Shown here in pieces: positions 14,226 to 24,720 of a DNA stretch of 64,000 nt. The first letter of the stretch is position 1. Each line of letters begins with the position of its first letter. Source of the stretch: Heterotrichella gracilis (taxonomy: Eukaryota > Sar > Xanthophyceae > Tribonematales > Xanthonemataceae); contig JAULBX010013983.1 in NCBI GenBank assembly GCA_032358255.1, forward strand, positions 1-64,000, given 5' to 3'. Position numbers and translations under genes: made by a program. The notes under the pieces were generated by a model, which saw nothing but the letters and a program-made list of their open reading frames with translations, searched no databases and had not been told where the DNA came from.

Positions 14226-15672
14226 CTAATTGACAAAACTTGATTCGGTTATCGCCCACATTGCAGCTCCTGCTGCGTCACACAGTGCCATGATTACCTT
14301 AATGAACACAGTGCCAAACCAGGTCATCGCTGGGATGACGGCACCGCTCTTGATCCATAGTGCTGGGGTAGCAGGGGTTGTCATGATGGCGTAGATGTGC
14401 ACAATGACAACCAGGGTGAACATCAACCCCGTCTTGGCAAGGTCCACCATCAGACTGCTCCCCAACAGCCTGCCCATGGCCTTCACCAGGATGTAGATCA
14501 AGAAATGTGTAAAAATGGCGATGTGGCCTTCATAAAGCCACTCCGCGGGCAGCCTCTGGGCGTAGGGCAAAGACCAGACAATCTTCCCCGCAAATCCAAT
14601 TGTCCAGCAAATGGCGAGTTGCATGATGGTACTGTATATGATCTGCAAGCGCAACAGTGTGAGTTACGCAGGGACTGCGTCTCTGAGATGCTTGCACGCC
14701 AACACTGATGACATCAGACCACTTGCGGTGCCTTTCATGCTGTGGAACACTCGCAACTGTTGTGACCACAGCAATGGCATTCCAGATAGCACAGCCAGGT
14801 GCAATGCAGACTAGTCAGTCATAGGCTTGTCACGTGATTTCACCACAGATGGTTCAGTACGTACCGATCCCATTGTCATGGATTTGGTTTTGGTGTCCTC
14901 GGCAGCGACAAGATCTGAGGGGCATGGCCTGATGGTGGGCATGGAAGGTGGAATGTCAGGATGCGTTGGCAATGATCTGTTGGTGGGGGATGGATGCAGT
15001 GCGTTATGTTTGGTAGGATAATAGGGCAGCGCGCCGTGGGGAGGCCCAGAGCCACATGGGCTGACCTTGCGTTACGTGATTAGCTGCGTTGACACCGCCA
15101 GCTGCAGTGCAGGGATGGTATAAGCAGTGTCAGGACAGGGCTAGTTGGTGCAAGGCATGCAGGACTGCTAATCTGCCTTTATCGCTGGAACGCAGGTAAT
15201 TAAGTAAGTAAGGATGTAGGTGACAGGTGCACGATTAGGATGCAAGTATTGGGTGGCGGAGGTGGATGGTACCATCCACCTCCGCCCTGCACATGCTGCA
15301 TCGGTGGCAGCATGTGCAGGGTGGCGTGGCACTGAGCTAGTGCACAACAACAAAATCTTTAGACTGGAGTGATGGCACTGCATGGTGTGCAGGCACAACG
15401 TGATGCAATCAGTGCTTGATTTTGATCGTCGATGCGCAGGGTTCAGCACTTTCTCCACTGCACTTGTACTACGTAGTACATTTTTCACTTTGGGTTTCTG
15501 CATGCTCATCCTTTCCCATGCTTCCTTCCTTCTCCCACCATGTGCCTCACCTTTTGGCGGTTCTCTTGGCCGGATCTGATGGGTTCTGGGCGTTGTTGCT
15601 GCTGGCTGGCACAGGGCCAGTGTTGCTGTTGCCCATGCCGCTGTTGGCAGCGCTGCCGCTGCACCCCACCAC
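14226..15672 (-). CDS. Unrecognised spliced membrane protein (3' exons)
   Basis: Three minus-strand exons join in phase: 15672-15551, 15060-14865 and 14642-14226, with GT-AG junctions and a stop at 14226-14228. The first two encode a Ser/Asn/Pro-rich, likely disordered region. The last encodes four hydrophobic segments starting IIYSTIMQLAICWTIGFAG, AIFTHFLIYILVKAM, TGLMFTLVVIVHIYAIM and SGAVIPAMTWFGTVFIKVIM. No start codon is found in the first exon, so N-terminal exons to the right of 15680 are missing from this model. I recognise no family; a multipass membrane protein is all that can be said. Phase agreement across two introns makes a real gene likely. Confidence 0.45.
15040..15200 (+). 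repeat. Interspersed repeat family, diverged copy
   Basis: Shares 'ccacatgggctgacc', a 'ggtataagcagtgtc' box and 'ggactgctaatctgc' with the repeats at 17515-17735, 18150-18345 and 61205-61378. The order and spacing are the same, and it ends in a 'taattaagtaagtaag' tail where others have TAAC repeats. It overlaps the intron and exon boundary of the membrane-protein model. Confidence 0.55.
15255..15319. repeat. Perfect 32-bp palindrome and adjacent hairpin
   Basis: 15255-15286 is a perfect palindrome with arm 'ggcggaggtggatggt'. Immediately after it, 15287-15319 forms a 13-bp stem ('ctgcacatgctgc') around a 7-nt loop. Function unknown. Confidence 0.85.
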
Positions 15673-16960
15673 CTGCACAAAGCAGACGGTCAGTGGCACG
15701 GGTTGCAGTTTTAAATTTACAGTTAACACATCAGCGTCAGCCTGTGTGTTTGCAAATTCGTCAGGTTGAAAGGCAGTGCTTGGGTGGACGTGGTTGCAAA
15801 GGATGTACCCTAAACTTCAAAACTCTCTGGGCAGAAAGCTTTGACGACCCATCAATGCATGCTGCAAGGCGGAAAAATAGCCATATAATACATTGCAAAG
15901 TCCTATAAGACGATGTAGGGTTGGTAGTGCAAGTGGGTAGTCCCTATTTTAAAAAAACCACTCAGAGTCTGGCCAGCATGCTTTGGGCAAGATTACCTCT
16001 GTGAGTGGGAGGTTCAGTTGATGCAGTAACGATCGCACTTATAATTATTGCAGTAACACTTTTGTAGTAGTCGATAGTACCAGCTTGTAGCAGTGGTGCA
16101 CACCAACTGGTTATGGGTGCTCGTTGGCAACAGTGGCGTATTGGCATGGGCATGAGTCATGTGCAAAGGGTGCACATAAGCCTACTTTGCTTCTGGTGGC
16201 GAAGTTCTTTGTTGCATTGGGATGGGCGATTTTGTTTGATCTTGATATTGTATTCTTCGGCCAGTTCAGCAAAGCCGGTATTGCCAGCCTTGAAGCCATG
16301 TTTTCTTATTGAGGAATTCCCCACAATGTGCACTTTAACTTGTCTCGTTAAAAGACAAGTGGAAGAAAATTGGAAGAGCGCCAAAAGTAACCTTTTCAAG
16401 CTCACTTATGAGGCTGCTGAACTTCACTCAACGATGTCCTGTTCCCTCAACAAGTTGCTGTTCGGTGACTCCTGATAGCCTTCAAATTTGACCGGGTGGG
16501 GGGCTCAAAACTCGGCAAGGCTAAAACAAGTGCACGAGGCACCCGACAGGCCCATATATCCTGGAACGTGGGTTTCGTCATCACGGTGCAACACCCATTA
16601 CACAATGCGCTTGAAAACGGAGAACTCAGTCTGGCCAAATAAGCAAAGAGGTGCAGTGCCATGCATGCATGTCGCACATGCATGCATAGTTGTTGACTGA
16701 ACTTGCAGAACCCATTTGCAGATCCCGTCTGCTTGTTTGTACAACTTGGGCAGCAACAAACAACTTGGGCAGCAAACAACGTTGATTTGGGTTGACCTTC
16801 AGAACTAGTAGTTACTGAGCAGATACAGCTGGTAACAGTGACTAATTATCCGACGTACTACACCAAAAAAACCAAGTTATGCAAATCAATGGTGGATGGT
16901 GGATCTGCGCTTGTTGAAATATCAAGTCACCATAAGCACTTGACACGAAGCTGACACATT
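15673..16960. other. Spacer, no gene recognised
   Basis: Contains an open stretch on the minus strand at 16299-16170 that begins MASRLAIPALLNWPKN and could be a transit-peptide-like 5' exon, but it cannot be linked in phase to anything. The rest shows no coding signal. Short tandem pieces occur near 16740-16780 ('acaacttgggcagcaa' twice). Confidence 0.3.
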
Positions 16961-16984
16961 GTGCAACCAGTCATCCCTTTCTTT

Positions 16985-17145
16985 TCCTTGCTGCTGTCAC
17001 TGCTGTCACTGCTGTCACTGCTGCTGTCACTGCTGCACTGCTGTCACTGCTGCTGTCACTGCTGCTGTCACTGCCGTCACTGCTGCCACTGCTGCTGTCA
17101 CTGCTGTCACTGCTGCCACTGCTGTCACTGCTGTCGTTGCTGGCC
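16985..17145. repeat. (TGCTGTCAC)n minisatellite
   Basis: About 160 bp of 6- and 9-bp units mixing 'ctgctgtca', 'ctgctg' and 'ctgccgtca'. It is open in several frames only because the unit length is a multiple of three. Confidence 0.95.
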
Positions 17146-17219
17146 TTTCCAATATTCGTATTCATAGGGTTGAGAGAGCATGCGCAGCATGGGCCCTGCT
17201 TGGTCCTTCCCAAAGGCTG

Positions 17220-17345
17220 ACTGGCCCGCCTGCTCCATGGCTTTGTTCAAGGCCTATTTGGTTTCGAGAGCAGGGTGTGGATGCCAATGCCTGTGCGGAC
17301 AAGGGGGACCTGGTGGAGCTGTGCAGGCAGATGGATGTGGGTGTG
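17220..17345 (+). other. Possible exon fragment, unrecognised
   Basis: The phrase GVDANACADKGDLVELCRQMD reads like part of a small helical (SAP-like) domain. The 3' part is repeated in degenerate form at 17387-17420 (gagctgtgcaggcagatgg versus gagctgtgcaggcgggcagg), with TTTAGGG-like spacers between. That is the pattern seen around real exons here. No neighbouring exon can be joined. Confidence 0.25.
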
Positions 17346-17514
17346 GTTTAGGGTTTTGTGGTTTAGGGTTTTATTGTCTAGGATTTAGGGAGCTGTGCAG
17401 GCGGGCAGGCAGAGGTGGATATTCATCGATGGGGTGGGTGTGGTAAGGGGGCAGAGCAGGAGTGAGTGGAGCAGGTAAGATTGGTAACGAGACTTTAGAA
17501 TTTGAAGTGAGTGC

Positions 17515-17735
17515 ATAGTTAGTTGATTAGTTAGTTACATGCATTCCAGCAATACAGCCAGATTAGCAGTCAGTCTTGCAAATGCGGCGCCATGCAGCTC
17601 TTTCCAGGCCATGTGACGTATAAATCCCACACGACGTGAGGTCCTGCTCTAGTAGGTCAAGTGGCCATGTGGCCCTTGGCTTACCCACCCCCTTTGGTCC
17701 CTCTACCCTACCAAACACCATACATAGCCTGCACC
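17515..17735 (-). repeat. Interspersed repeat family, inverted copy
   Basis: The reverse complement matches 18150-18345 over about 200 bp (ggtgtttggtaggg, 'ggccacatgg...gacc', 'caggacctcacgtcg', 'gactgactgctaatctggc', 'attgctggaatgcatgtaac') and ends in a (TAAC)n-like tail. The two copies face each other across about 400 bp. Confidence 0.85.
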
Positions 17736-18149
17736 TGATAATACTGGTGACGCAGTAATTCCAGCTGTATAGGTTTAAGGGTTCTAGGGTTCAAAAATTA
17801 CCGCTTAGTACACTTCCTGTTGCCGGTGACATCATGTGAGAAAGGGGAGCTGCTCTGCCTACCTTTCTAGTTCAGGTGTTGGGCTACCAGAAAATACCGG
17901 GAAATGTTGAATAATTTGCTGTCTTTGTGACATCAAATTACGTGCTACAAGAGTTAATCACAAGGTATGCTGGTCACACCGACGTGCGCACATCGCAACA
18001 ACAACACTGATTCACAACAGTAAACAGGCAGGGGGAGGCTGCAGGGCTTACGCAGGTTCTATAGCCAGTGCACCTATGGTCAACCTATGAATGGTGATAC
18101 AATGTGATAACTGCGATGTATATCTAATAGAAAATGTGTGGTGTTTGGT

Positions 18150-18345
18150 AGGGAAGAGGGGGCAAAGGGGTTAGGTAAGCCAAAGGCCACGTGGGCTGAC
18201 CTACTCCAGCAGGACCTCAAGTCGCGTGGGATCAATAAGTGGTTCAAACAGTGCCAGGAAAGGGCTGCGTGGCGCCAGATGTGCAAGACTGACTGCTAAT
18301 CTGGCTGTATTGCTGGAATGCATGTAACTAACTAACTAACTAAAC
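18150..18345 (+). repeat. Interspersed repeat family, direct copy with (TAAC)n tail
   Basis: Same family as 17515-17735, 15040-15200 and 61205-61378. It has 'gactgctaatctggctgtat' and 'tgctggaatgcatg' followed by four TAAC/AACT units. The shared internal box 'gtggttcaaacagtgcc' aligns with 'gtggtataaacagtgcc' at 61 kb and 'ggtataagcagtgtc' at 15 kb. It may be a retroposed (SINE-like) repeat or an LTR/TRIM end carrying a TATA box; the sequence alone does not decide. Confidence 0.8.
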
Positions 18346-18346
18346 T

Positions 18347-18492
18347 AACTATACAATAGAAACATTTCACAAAATATACAAAATCATCGCAGCGATAACC
18401 CCACCTTGCATAGCCATGTGTGCACTTGCAAGGTGGGGTTCTTGCTGCGACGAAGGTGTATATATTGTAAAATGTTTCAATTGTATATACAT
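18347..18492. mobile_element. Foldback element with about 55-65 bp inverted arms
   Basis: The left arm runs from 'ctatacaatagaaacattt' through 'cgcagcgataaccccacctt' to 'gca' at about 18409. The right arm from about 18434 ('tgcaaggtggggttcttgc') to 18492 is its imperfect reverse complement. The loop is about 25 bp. This is a MITE-like foldback; no coding capacity. Confidence 0.8.
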
Positions 18493-20051
18493 CCTAGTTA
18501 GTGCTACAGACAAAACAAATGTACAAAAGCTAGCTGTGTGGCGGCACCAAGAATGCAAGCCAACATGCAAGGCAACATGCAAGGCAATAAGAGGGTTACG
18601 GGTTCGTCGCTGCAAGCGTAGCCATCAGCACACATCAATTTCTCCAAAGCTGCTCCATGATGTGGTGGCTTGTTGTGAATGCACTTAATCTTCAACCGCA
18701 AGTTTAACCATGATCATGTTGCCAACCTCTGAAGCCATTATTAATCTGATTTCCCCGCTGGGCGATGGTAAGCTCCTCCCCTCAGACCTTGAGCCTGTTA
18801 CCCTTGTGACCTACACATGCGGCAGCTGGGAAGAAAGAAACAAAGAAACACCAGTCCTGCATCGCATAATAGTGCGCAGCCTCACATGTGGGGGGATAGT
18901 ATACTACTTTTGATATTCCTGGGAACTTTCACGCGGAAGTGGCACTGTTGAGAATGGCGACTTCGCGACTTGGCGACTTCCGTCCTACTAGCTGCCAGGC
19001 AGCGCCTACCTTGCCCAAGGGTGAACAAAAAAAACGTTTACATCATACAAGGTCATACGGTAGCTTCGTTTTGACAAGCGACGGTCAATTACGTCATTAT
19101 GCCGATCTGAAACCGGATGCACATCCAGCGGACGCTGGCCAAACTTAGGAAAGTTTTTAGAAAGGAAGAAAGAAAGAAAACGCCCACAGGCGACAGCCAG
19201 GCACAACACACACAACAGGGCGTGTTCCAACTCGCCAGACACCAAAAAGGCGTGGATCACAAGGCATAGCCTGAAGCATAGCCTCGGTAAAAAGTTAGTC
19301 AGAATATGCGCCCAGGGGTGGATAAAAGCTAGAGCATTGATCAAGTCTGCGACACAATTAATGAAGAGTTCGGGTCCTCGCCAGCTTGGTAATAGCATTT
19401 GATGGCGGTTGTCCTTTGAGCCAGTGTGGTGCCAGTGAAGGTGGCAACACATGTTACTTTTTTCTTCCTGCACATGGGCATGCACTATTTTGCTAATGCT
19501 CAACTACTTGCATGGGGGATAACGCTGTAGCAATACCCTAGCCTAGGGTTCGTAAGGTGCAGAGAAGAACACTGACAAAAATCCTTGGTAGGGTTATGCA
19601 CCTCCAGGGAACAAATCCTGGCACCCTAGCCTAGGGTGTGTACATCTTCGCGATCAGATGTATATCGACCGATCGCACGTGCTGTGACTGGCTGTGGCTG
19701 TGGGTGCGGCAGTTGCTGTTGTGCTCGTTTAAAAGTGGCTGGTGGGGTGGTGGTCTGTAGCAAGGGGTGGAAATGCGCATGCCGTGTGCGGGCGGTTACA
19801 GAAGTGTACACCCTCTCAGATGAGGGGTCAACCAACGCATGGGGAAAAGGCCTCACATTGTGAAGGTGAAACAGAGCAGCCTTGTATTAGTTTCCTTAAC
19901 CGCCTAGGCTAGGTTTTGTTGTGGGCAAGGGGAGGAGCCCTGAGGACACCCTAGATGTCGGCAAGTGTCATTCCACGATCCTGACCATACCTAGCTAGTC
20001 ACCTTCAAGGTAACCCACGCACCCACGCTACCCCTCCCCACCCTCCTGTAG
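18493..20051. other. Spacer with short repeats; no gene recognised
   Basis: Short tandem phrases occur at 18545-18585 (aacatgcaaggc) and 18955-18990 (ggcgacttc). 'accctagcctagggt'-type strings recur at 19535-19640. A 165-codon open stretch on the minus strand (19006-19503) has no recognisable domain and I do not call it. Confidence 0.35.
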
Positions 20052-21059
20052 TCTGCTGCTGCGGCTGTGTCCGACTCCCATGCCCACCTGGATTTGGTGC
20101 TAAACGTGGCGGGGATTCTGCACATCCCGGGGGTCATGTCACCAGAAATCGCGCTGGCGCGGTTGAGGCCGCCAATCTGATGCGCTGCTTTACAACCAAT
20201 GCCATGGGACCCATACTGGTGGCCAAGGTAAGGAACAAATTTATCTCAGAAAAAGGGGGGGTAGGGGGGGCATAGGATTGCTTTTTTTATTATTATTATT
20301 TTTTGTTTAGATTTTCTATCATTGTGAGCTTGGGCTGGCTCCCTGAATGTGACTGTCATGTAAAATATATTTCTTGTAAATTGTTGGTTTTTGGGTGTAC
20401 CACAAATGCTGGGCCATGGACATACTGGCGGGCAGGCCGAGGAGCGTTTGGCACTAGCTCCATGCAGGGCGAGATCCTGCTTGGTCAGGTTATAGGGTTT
20501 AGGGTATATAATGCTCCATGCAGGGCGTGATCCTGCTTGGTCAGATCAGTCCGCGCAGACTAGTTGGTGGTTCAAAATGCAAGCTCTGCTGGATGGCTCC
20601 GTGCCCTAGGGGCCTGGCCTCCCTTTGTCACACACCCGCCCCGTTTTGCTGCAGGAGTTCTCCCCCTTGTTGGTCAAAGCTGCGGCGGTGAACGGAGCAA
20701 CAGAGTAAGCAAGCATGCCAACACACCCACACGCCACGCACCCTTGCGAACGTGCACCCAGCCACGCACCTGCACGCCATGCATCCAGACCCACGCACCT
20801 TGCTGTTGCCTCCACACCCAGCCACGCACACTTAGCCCTAATACACGCTGGAAACCCTAGTCTAGGTGTTGCTTGCACCCAGCCACGCACGCTTAGCCCA
20901 TGCACCTCGACACGCACTGCACACCCACACACACCAGGCATGCTGGTACACCCAAGCACCTGGGCACACCACCTCGTGCACTGGCCTAAGACTAAACAGC
21001 AAGAAATCGTATAAAAGGTTTTTAAACGCGATAACAAGGGTTGAAACTTTGCGCTGCCT

Positions 21060-21150
21060 GCCTTGAACCCTAAAACCCTAAACCCTTAACTTTGAGCTGC
21101 CTGCCTTGAACCCTAAAACCCTAAACCCTTAACTTTGCGCTGCCTGCCTT
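21060..21150. repeat. Three tandem units with TTTAGGG-type heptamers in an SDR intron
   Basis: The unit 'gctgcctgccttgaacccta' followed by 'aaaccctaaaccctta' occurs twice, then starts a third time just before the exon at 21182. A comparable array of 'gggttgcggctgttacatgt' units with TTTAGGG lies at 21500-21590. Confidence 0.9.
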
Positions 21151-21596
21151 GAACCCCCTCTCTCTCTTTCTCCCCGCGCAGCGAGCGGCCTGCTGTGGTT
21201 GCCAGCGTGAGTGCGCGCGTGGGCAGCATCTCCGACAACCACACGGGGGGCTGGTACTCCTACCGCGCCTCCAAGACCGCCCTCAACCAGCTGACCACCA
21301 CCATGGCGGTGGAGCTGGCACGCAGGAGGTACAAGGTGGCCTGCCTGCTGCTGCACCCCGGCACTTGCGACACAGACCTGTCAAAGCCATTCCAAAAGGT
21401 GGGCACTTAGGGTGTTGGATGTAGGGGCAAGCCATTCCAAAGGGTGGCGCTTAGGGTCTTGGATGCAGGGTCGAGCTGGGTCCTGACCTGCGTGTCTAGG
21501 GTTGCGGCTGTTACATGTAGGTTTTAGGGTTGCGGCTGTTACATGTAGGGTTTAGGGTTGTGGCTGTACATGTAGGGTCTAGGGTTGCAGCCATGG

Positions 21597-21695
21597 CGGT
21601 GGAGATGGGACGCAGGAGGTACAAGGTGGCTTATTTGTTGCTGCACTGTACCCTGGGACGTGTCATACTGATCTGCCTAGGCCATTCCAAAAGGC
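21597..21695 (+). repeat. Decayed copy of SDR exon 3 in intron 3
   Basis: Matches 21300-21402: 'catggcggtggag', 'cgcaggaggtacaaggtggc' and 'ggccattccaaaagg' recur in order. The copy would read through a damaged active-site loop and is outside the model. Confidence 0.9.
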
Positions 21696-21919
21696 TGCTT
21701 CGTGCGTAGGGTTTTAGGGTTGCGCCCTTGATCAAGTTCGAACACACCTACTCCAATGCCTTCTTGACCTTTCTCCCGTGTGCATTGCAGAACGTGCCAG
21801 CTGGCAAGCTGTTCACCCGGGAGTACTCTGTGCAGCAGATGCTGGGGATCATCGACGGCGCCACCACCGCCAGCAGCGGAAAGTTCTATGCATGGGACGG
21901 GCAGGAGATTCCCTGGTGA

Positions 21920-22430
21920 TGCACCTTCGGAGGAGGTCTGCGGCGGCGCGTGGGGAGGAGGGAGGGGGGCGGGGTGGGTGGCTGTGTGTGTGGGTGGGCT
22001 TGACACGCGAGTGGCGACATCCACAGACGGTGGCCGCTGGATCCATCCCTCGTGGTTATATTGGCAATGGTGCAAGCGTGCCCAGGCATATATTGCCAAA
22101 GTGCTTCACCACAGTCTTTTGCCAGTCCGTTTATACAGCCAGACAGCCGCCAAGTGCCCAACCAACTGGCAGGCGACGATGAAGTGATCATCAAGCCGGG
22201 TTTAGGGTTCAAGGTGGGCCATACTCGCAACAACCTGGGATTCAATTGTAGCACATTGAGATTTTGGGTCGGGGCGGCATGTTCCCCACTGAGTCAGGGT
22301 GCTAGCCTAGCGCGAGGTAATGACACGTCCTAATTAGGATGTCCCTGAGGCTCCTGGTTTTTCATGAACCAGGTCACCTTCGGAAGCTGTCGCAGCTTCT
22401 AATGATCCACAACAACCGCCAGAGCTACAA
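21920..22430. other. Spacer 3' of the SDR gene
   Basis: Possible 3' UTR to about 22100. The remainder probably belongs to the gypsy remnant that becomes readable from 22440. No independent gene is seen. Confidence 0.3.
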
Positions 22431-22435
22431 CAGCT

Positions 22436-22660
22436 GCTGACAAGTATCAACATCTGTTTGTGGATGGGTTACCACCGGGACAACCACCGGTAAGGCATGT
22501 GCAACATGCTATCCCTGTCATTCCTGGCTCTCGGCCGCCAGCCAGAGCACCATATCATTTGACTCCATGGGACAAGCAGGAAATGGAATAACAAATTACA
22601 ATGCTGTTACAGAATGGATATATGAGGGAATTACAGTTACCCTATGCTGCTTCTGAAGAT
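22436..22660 (+). pseudogene. Ty3/gypsy-type reverse transcriptase N-terminal fragment
   Basis: From about 22438 the frame reads DKYQHLFVDGLPPG, then RHVQHAIPVIPGSRPPARAP and YHLTPWDKQEME. After an in-frame TAA it continues QITMLLQNGYMREL, and then stops matching at the hairpin at about 22665. The phrase 'H.I....GS.PP...PYR..P....E....I..LL..G.I' is the classic start of Ty3/gypsy RT. One stop and missing downstream RT motifs mark it as a dead fragment. Confidence 0.8.
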
Positions 22661-22664
22661 TATC

Positions 22665-22748
22665 GTGCACGTAATAAAAGCACAATTCAATGAATGGCAT
22701 ATACCAGAGCCAACATTTCATTGTGATTTTATTACGTGCACGATATAT
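22665..22748. mobile_element. Hairpin with 24-27 bp arms interrupting the gypsy fragment
   Basis: The left arm 'tatcgtgcacgtaataaaag' continues 'cacaatt'. The right end 'attttattacgtgcacgata' is its near-perfect inverse, with a loop of about 30 bp. It sits where the RT reading frame stops matching. No clear target-site duplication. Confidence 0.7.
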
Positions 22749-23675
22749 TTATGCATATGCGCCATTAGGTTTGGGTAGATACAATACTGGAGCAGCATAG
22801 GGTGACTGTAGGTAGATGACATCCTGCCAGTAGTACTCTGATCAGTGTGGCAGCACCTGCCGTGCCTAGTATAGTTTGTGATGCGTCATAGTGACATAGA
22901 TTATTATCATGAGTAATGCATGCATCAGTTTTACTTACATGCATATGTGTGTTCCATGTGCATGCATGTTTACTGAGCCATTTTACCCAAGTCACAATAG
23001 CCAAGCGTTTACTCAAGGCCTAGCAGTAATTTGATTTAGTAACTAGTCTGCATATTATATCCCCCCACTGTTTCCTGCTGGAGCTCTGCATATCATACAC
23101 CCACTGTTTCCTGCTGGGGTCAGTCATTTCCCCGACTGTCCAACACTGCAGTACCCCCCCTGTGATTAGCACGTGTGCAGGGATTTCATAGGCTATGAGA
23201 ACCTTCGCAGTCCTAGGGAACTTCACCCGACTTGGGAACTTTCGCAGGGCTAGTGAACTTCACCCGGCCTGGGAAGCTATTTGCAAGTGCACAGTATATA
23301 AACTTTTTCTCGATTCTTAGTTCGCCCCCTTATTCTGCCGTGCTTTCTTGGCCCATTGTGGCAATATACTTCCCTTTATGAATGGCATACGCCATTGCTG
23401 TAACACCTGATCTACCCGATGGAATGACCAGTCACATACTGGCAGTGACAAGCATGTCTTTGATATGCTGGGGCCCAAACCTCTCCTAAGCTGACTACAC
23501 TTATGCACTGAAGTGGTTTGCATTGCACGGTTCATACGCATACATACGGCATCGCGCAAAATTTTTGTGCTGTGCTACGCACTGTCCGTTCGGACGTGTT
23601 AGGTGTGTCACAGCAGCCTGAAGCACACACCCACATGCTTGAGGGAGTGTGGGTATGCAGCTGTGGACGTGGCGA
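22749..23675. other. Spacer with short tandem repeats
   Basis: Two copies of a 'cccactgtttcctgctgg' unit lie at 23062-23125. Two copies of an 'aacttcacccg.cttgggaa' unit lie at 23215-23275. No gene recognised. Confidence 0.5.
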
Positions 23676-23679
23676 CATG

Positions 23680-24720
23680 GGATAACGGTTATTTTATCTC
23701 ATTACTGGCCAGCGCTGTTGTCTCTCTTTTAATGCATGCTTTGTTTTCTACATCCTTTGCCACAAATCGGCTTTCGCGTAGCAGGATGTGTGCCATTATT
23801 GCGTGGAGCATGTGCTTGTGTTTGTGGAAGCGGAGTCCTTCAGGGTTGTAAAGCACTGTGTTGATCAGCCTGAGAGTGGAGTGGAGTGAATCATCAGATG
23901 TCAGCCTGTCAGTGAGGATGTGAAGCTGGTGGCACGGAGGGGTTTTGGATAAGGCGCAGACAGCTGCTAGTTCTGCCCTGAGGTTGGTGTTGATTCTGCC
24001 ATCATTGTCCTTGAATTAAATTCTCCAGACAGCTTTGTGTGTTGGATCATTGATTTTGACAAACACCGAGGCACCGATGGCTGTGCCAACTTTGCTACCG
24101 TCGGTATACACTATACCTAGCGTAGCCTGAGGCAATATTGGCAAGGCTAGTGTTGCAAATTGTCTAGGTGTCAACTTGAAGGCGTCTTCCTTGTGCTTCG
24201 TCATGATGGCTCAGTGTACCAGAGCTCTGAAAATTGGTTGAGTTCAAACGATCACACAAAACGATGCTTGCCTTCCATGCATGCCCCTCGTCAGCACGTA
24301 TTGAACCAGCTGCAATGCACGTCTCAGAGGCGTCCAGTGTCCAGCGTGAAGTAATTAAATCGCTAAAGTTGCTTCCTGGTCCCGAGCATCTTGGCACCAC
24401 GCAGAGGGTATCATACTTGTAGTGCCACGGGAACACAAGGATGAGCCGAATGTTTACTAGGAGTGTTGCTGAATACAAAGCCATACGCCCTGGACTCTGG
24501 CGGCCGCAGGCAACGCTATGGTGTGAGGTCTGGGGCAATGTGCCAATCAACAGGCCTTCAACCCTAGCGCCAACAAATCCTAAAGCAATCGCGTCCGTCT
24601 TCAGCAGGTGCACGCCAGGTGCACGCTCTCCATTCTGAAATGATGTAACTATCTCTTGCCTTCAATACAGTTCCTGCCCTTCTACAGTCTTTAAGTGCTA
24701 ATACAGTACTTGGGAGGTAT
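23680..24720 (-). pseudogene. Non-LTR retrotransposon 3' remnant with RNase H domain
   Basis: On the minus strand 24204-24016 reads to VYTDGSKVGTAIGASVFV, the first catalytic strand of RNase H. After an in-frame TAA it continues NTNLRAELAAVCALS (the catalytic Glu), then LHILTD with the second Asp, and on to about 23680. Upstream, 24613-24164 carries RT-distal sequence (WTLDASETCIAAGSIRADEG) in another frame. At least one frameshift and one stop show that it is dead. An RNase H after RT suggests an L1/RandI-type element; the exact clade cannot be given. Confidence 0.65.

Larger units (their letters stand above)
20052..21919 (+). pseudogene. Short-chain dehydrogenase/reductase, frameshifted or 5'-incomplete
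   Basis: Exons 20052-20227, 20655-20704, 21182-21398 and 21791-21919 (stop TGA) have matching phases. The product is of the C-factor-like SDR type: the NVAG strand (LDLVLNVAGILH), a serine in ASVSARVGSISD, the catalytic Y-x-x-x-K in YSYRASKTALNQL, and the GTCDTDLSKPF cofactor loop. SDRs are NAD(P)-dependent oxidoreductases. In the first exon the frame breaks near 20165: SPEIALARLR then continues correctly only one base over (AANLMRCFTTNAMGPILVAK), as if one base were missing. No N-terminal Rossmann exon (TGxxxGxG) is found upstream. It is therefore a pseudogene, or a sequencing error combined with a distant first exon. Confidence 0.8.

Noticed and set aside
16971-17213. Ser/Asp-rich minus-strand ORF
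   Set aside because: Translation of the (TGCTGTCAC)n repeat only.
17160-17350. Exon of an ARMET/SAP-domain protein
   Set aside because: Only about 20 suggestive residues, no neighbouring exon in phase; listed as a weak fragment only.
18150-18345. tRNA-derived SINE with A and B boxes
   Set aside because: The candidate B box (ggttcaaac) is not kept in other copies, where the same place reads TATAA; no A box seen. Left as an unclassified repeat.
19006-19503. 165-codon minus-strand ORF
   Set aside because: No recognisable motif, no supporting splice sites, in a repeat-rich spacer.
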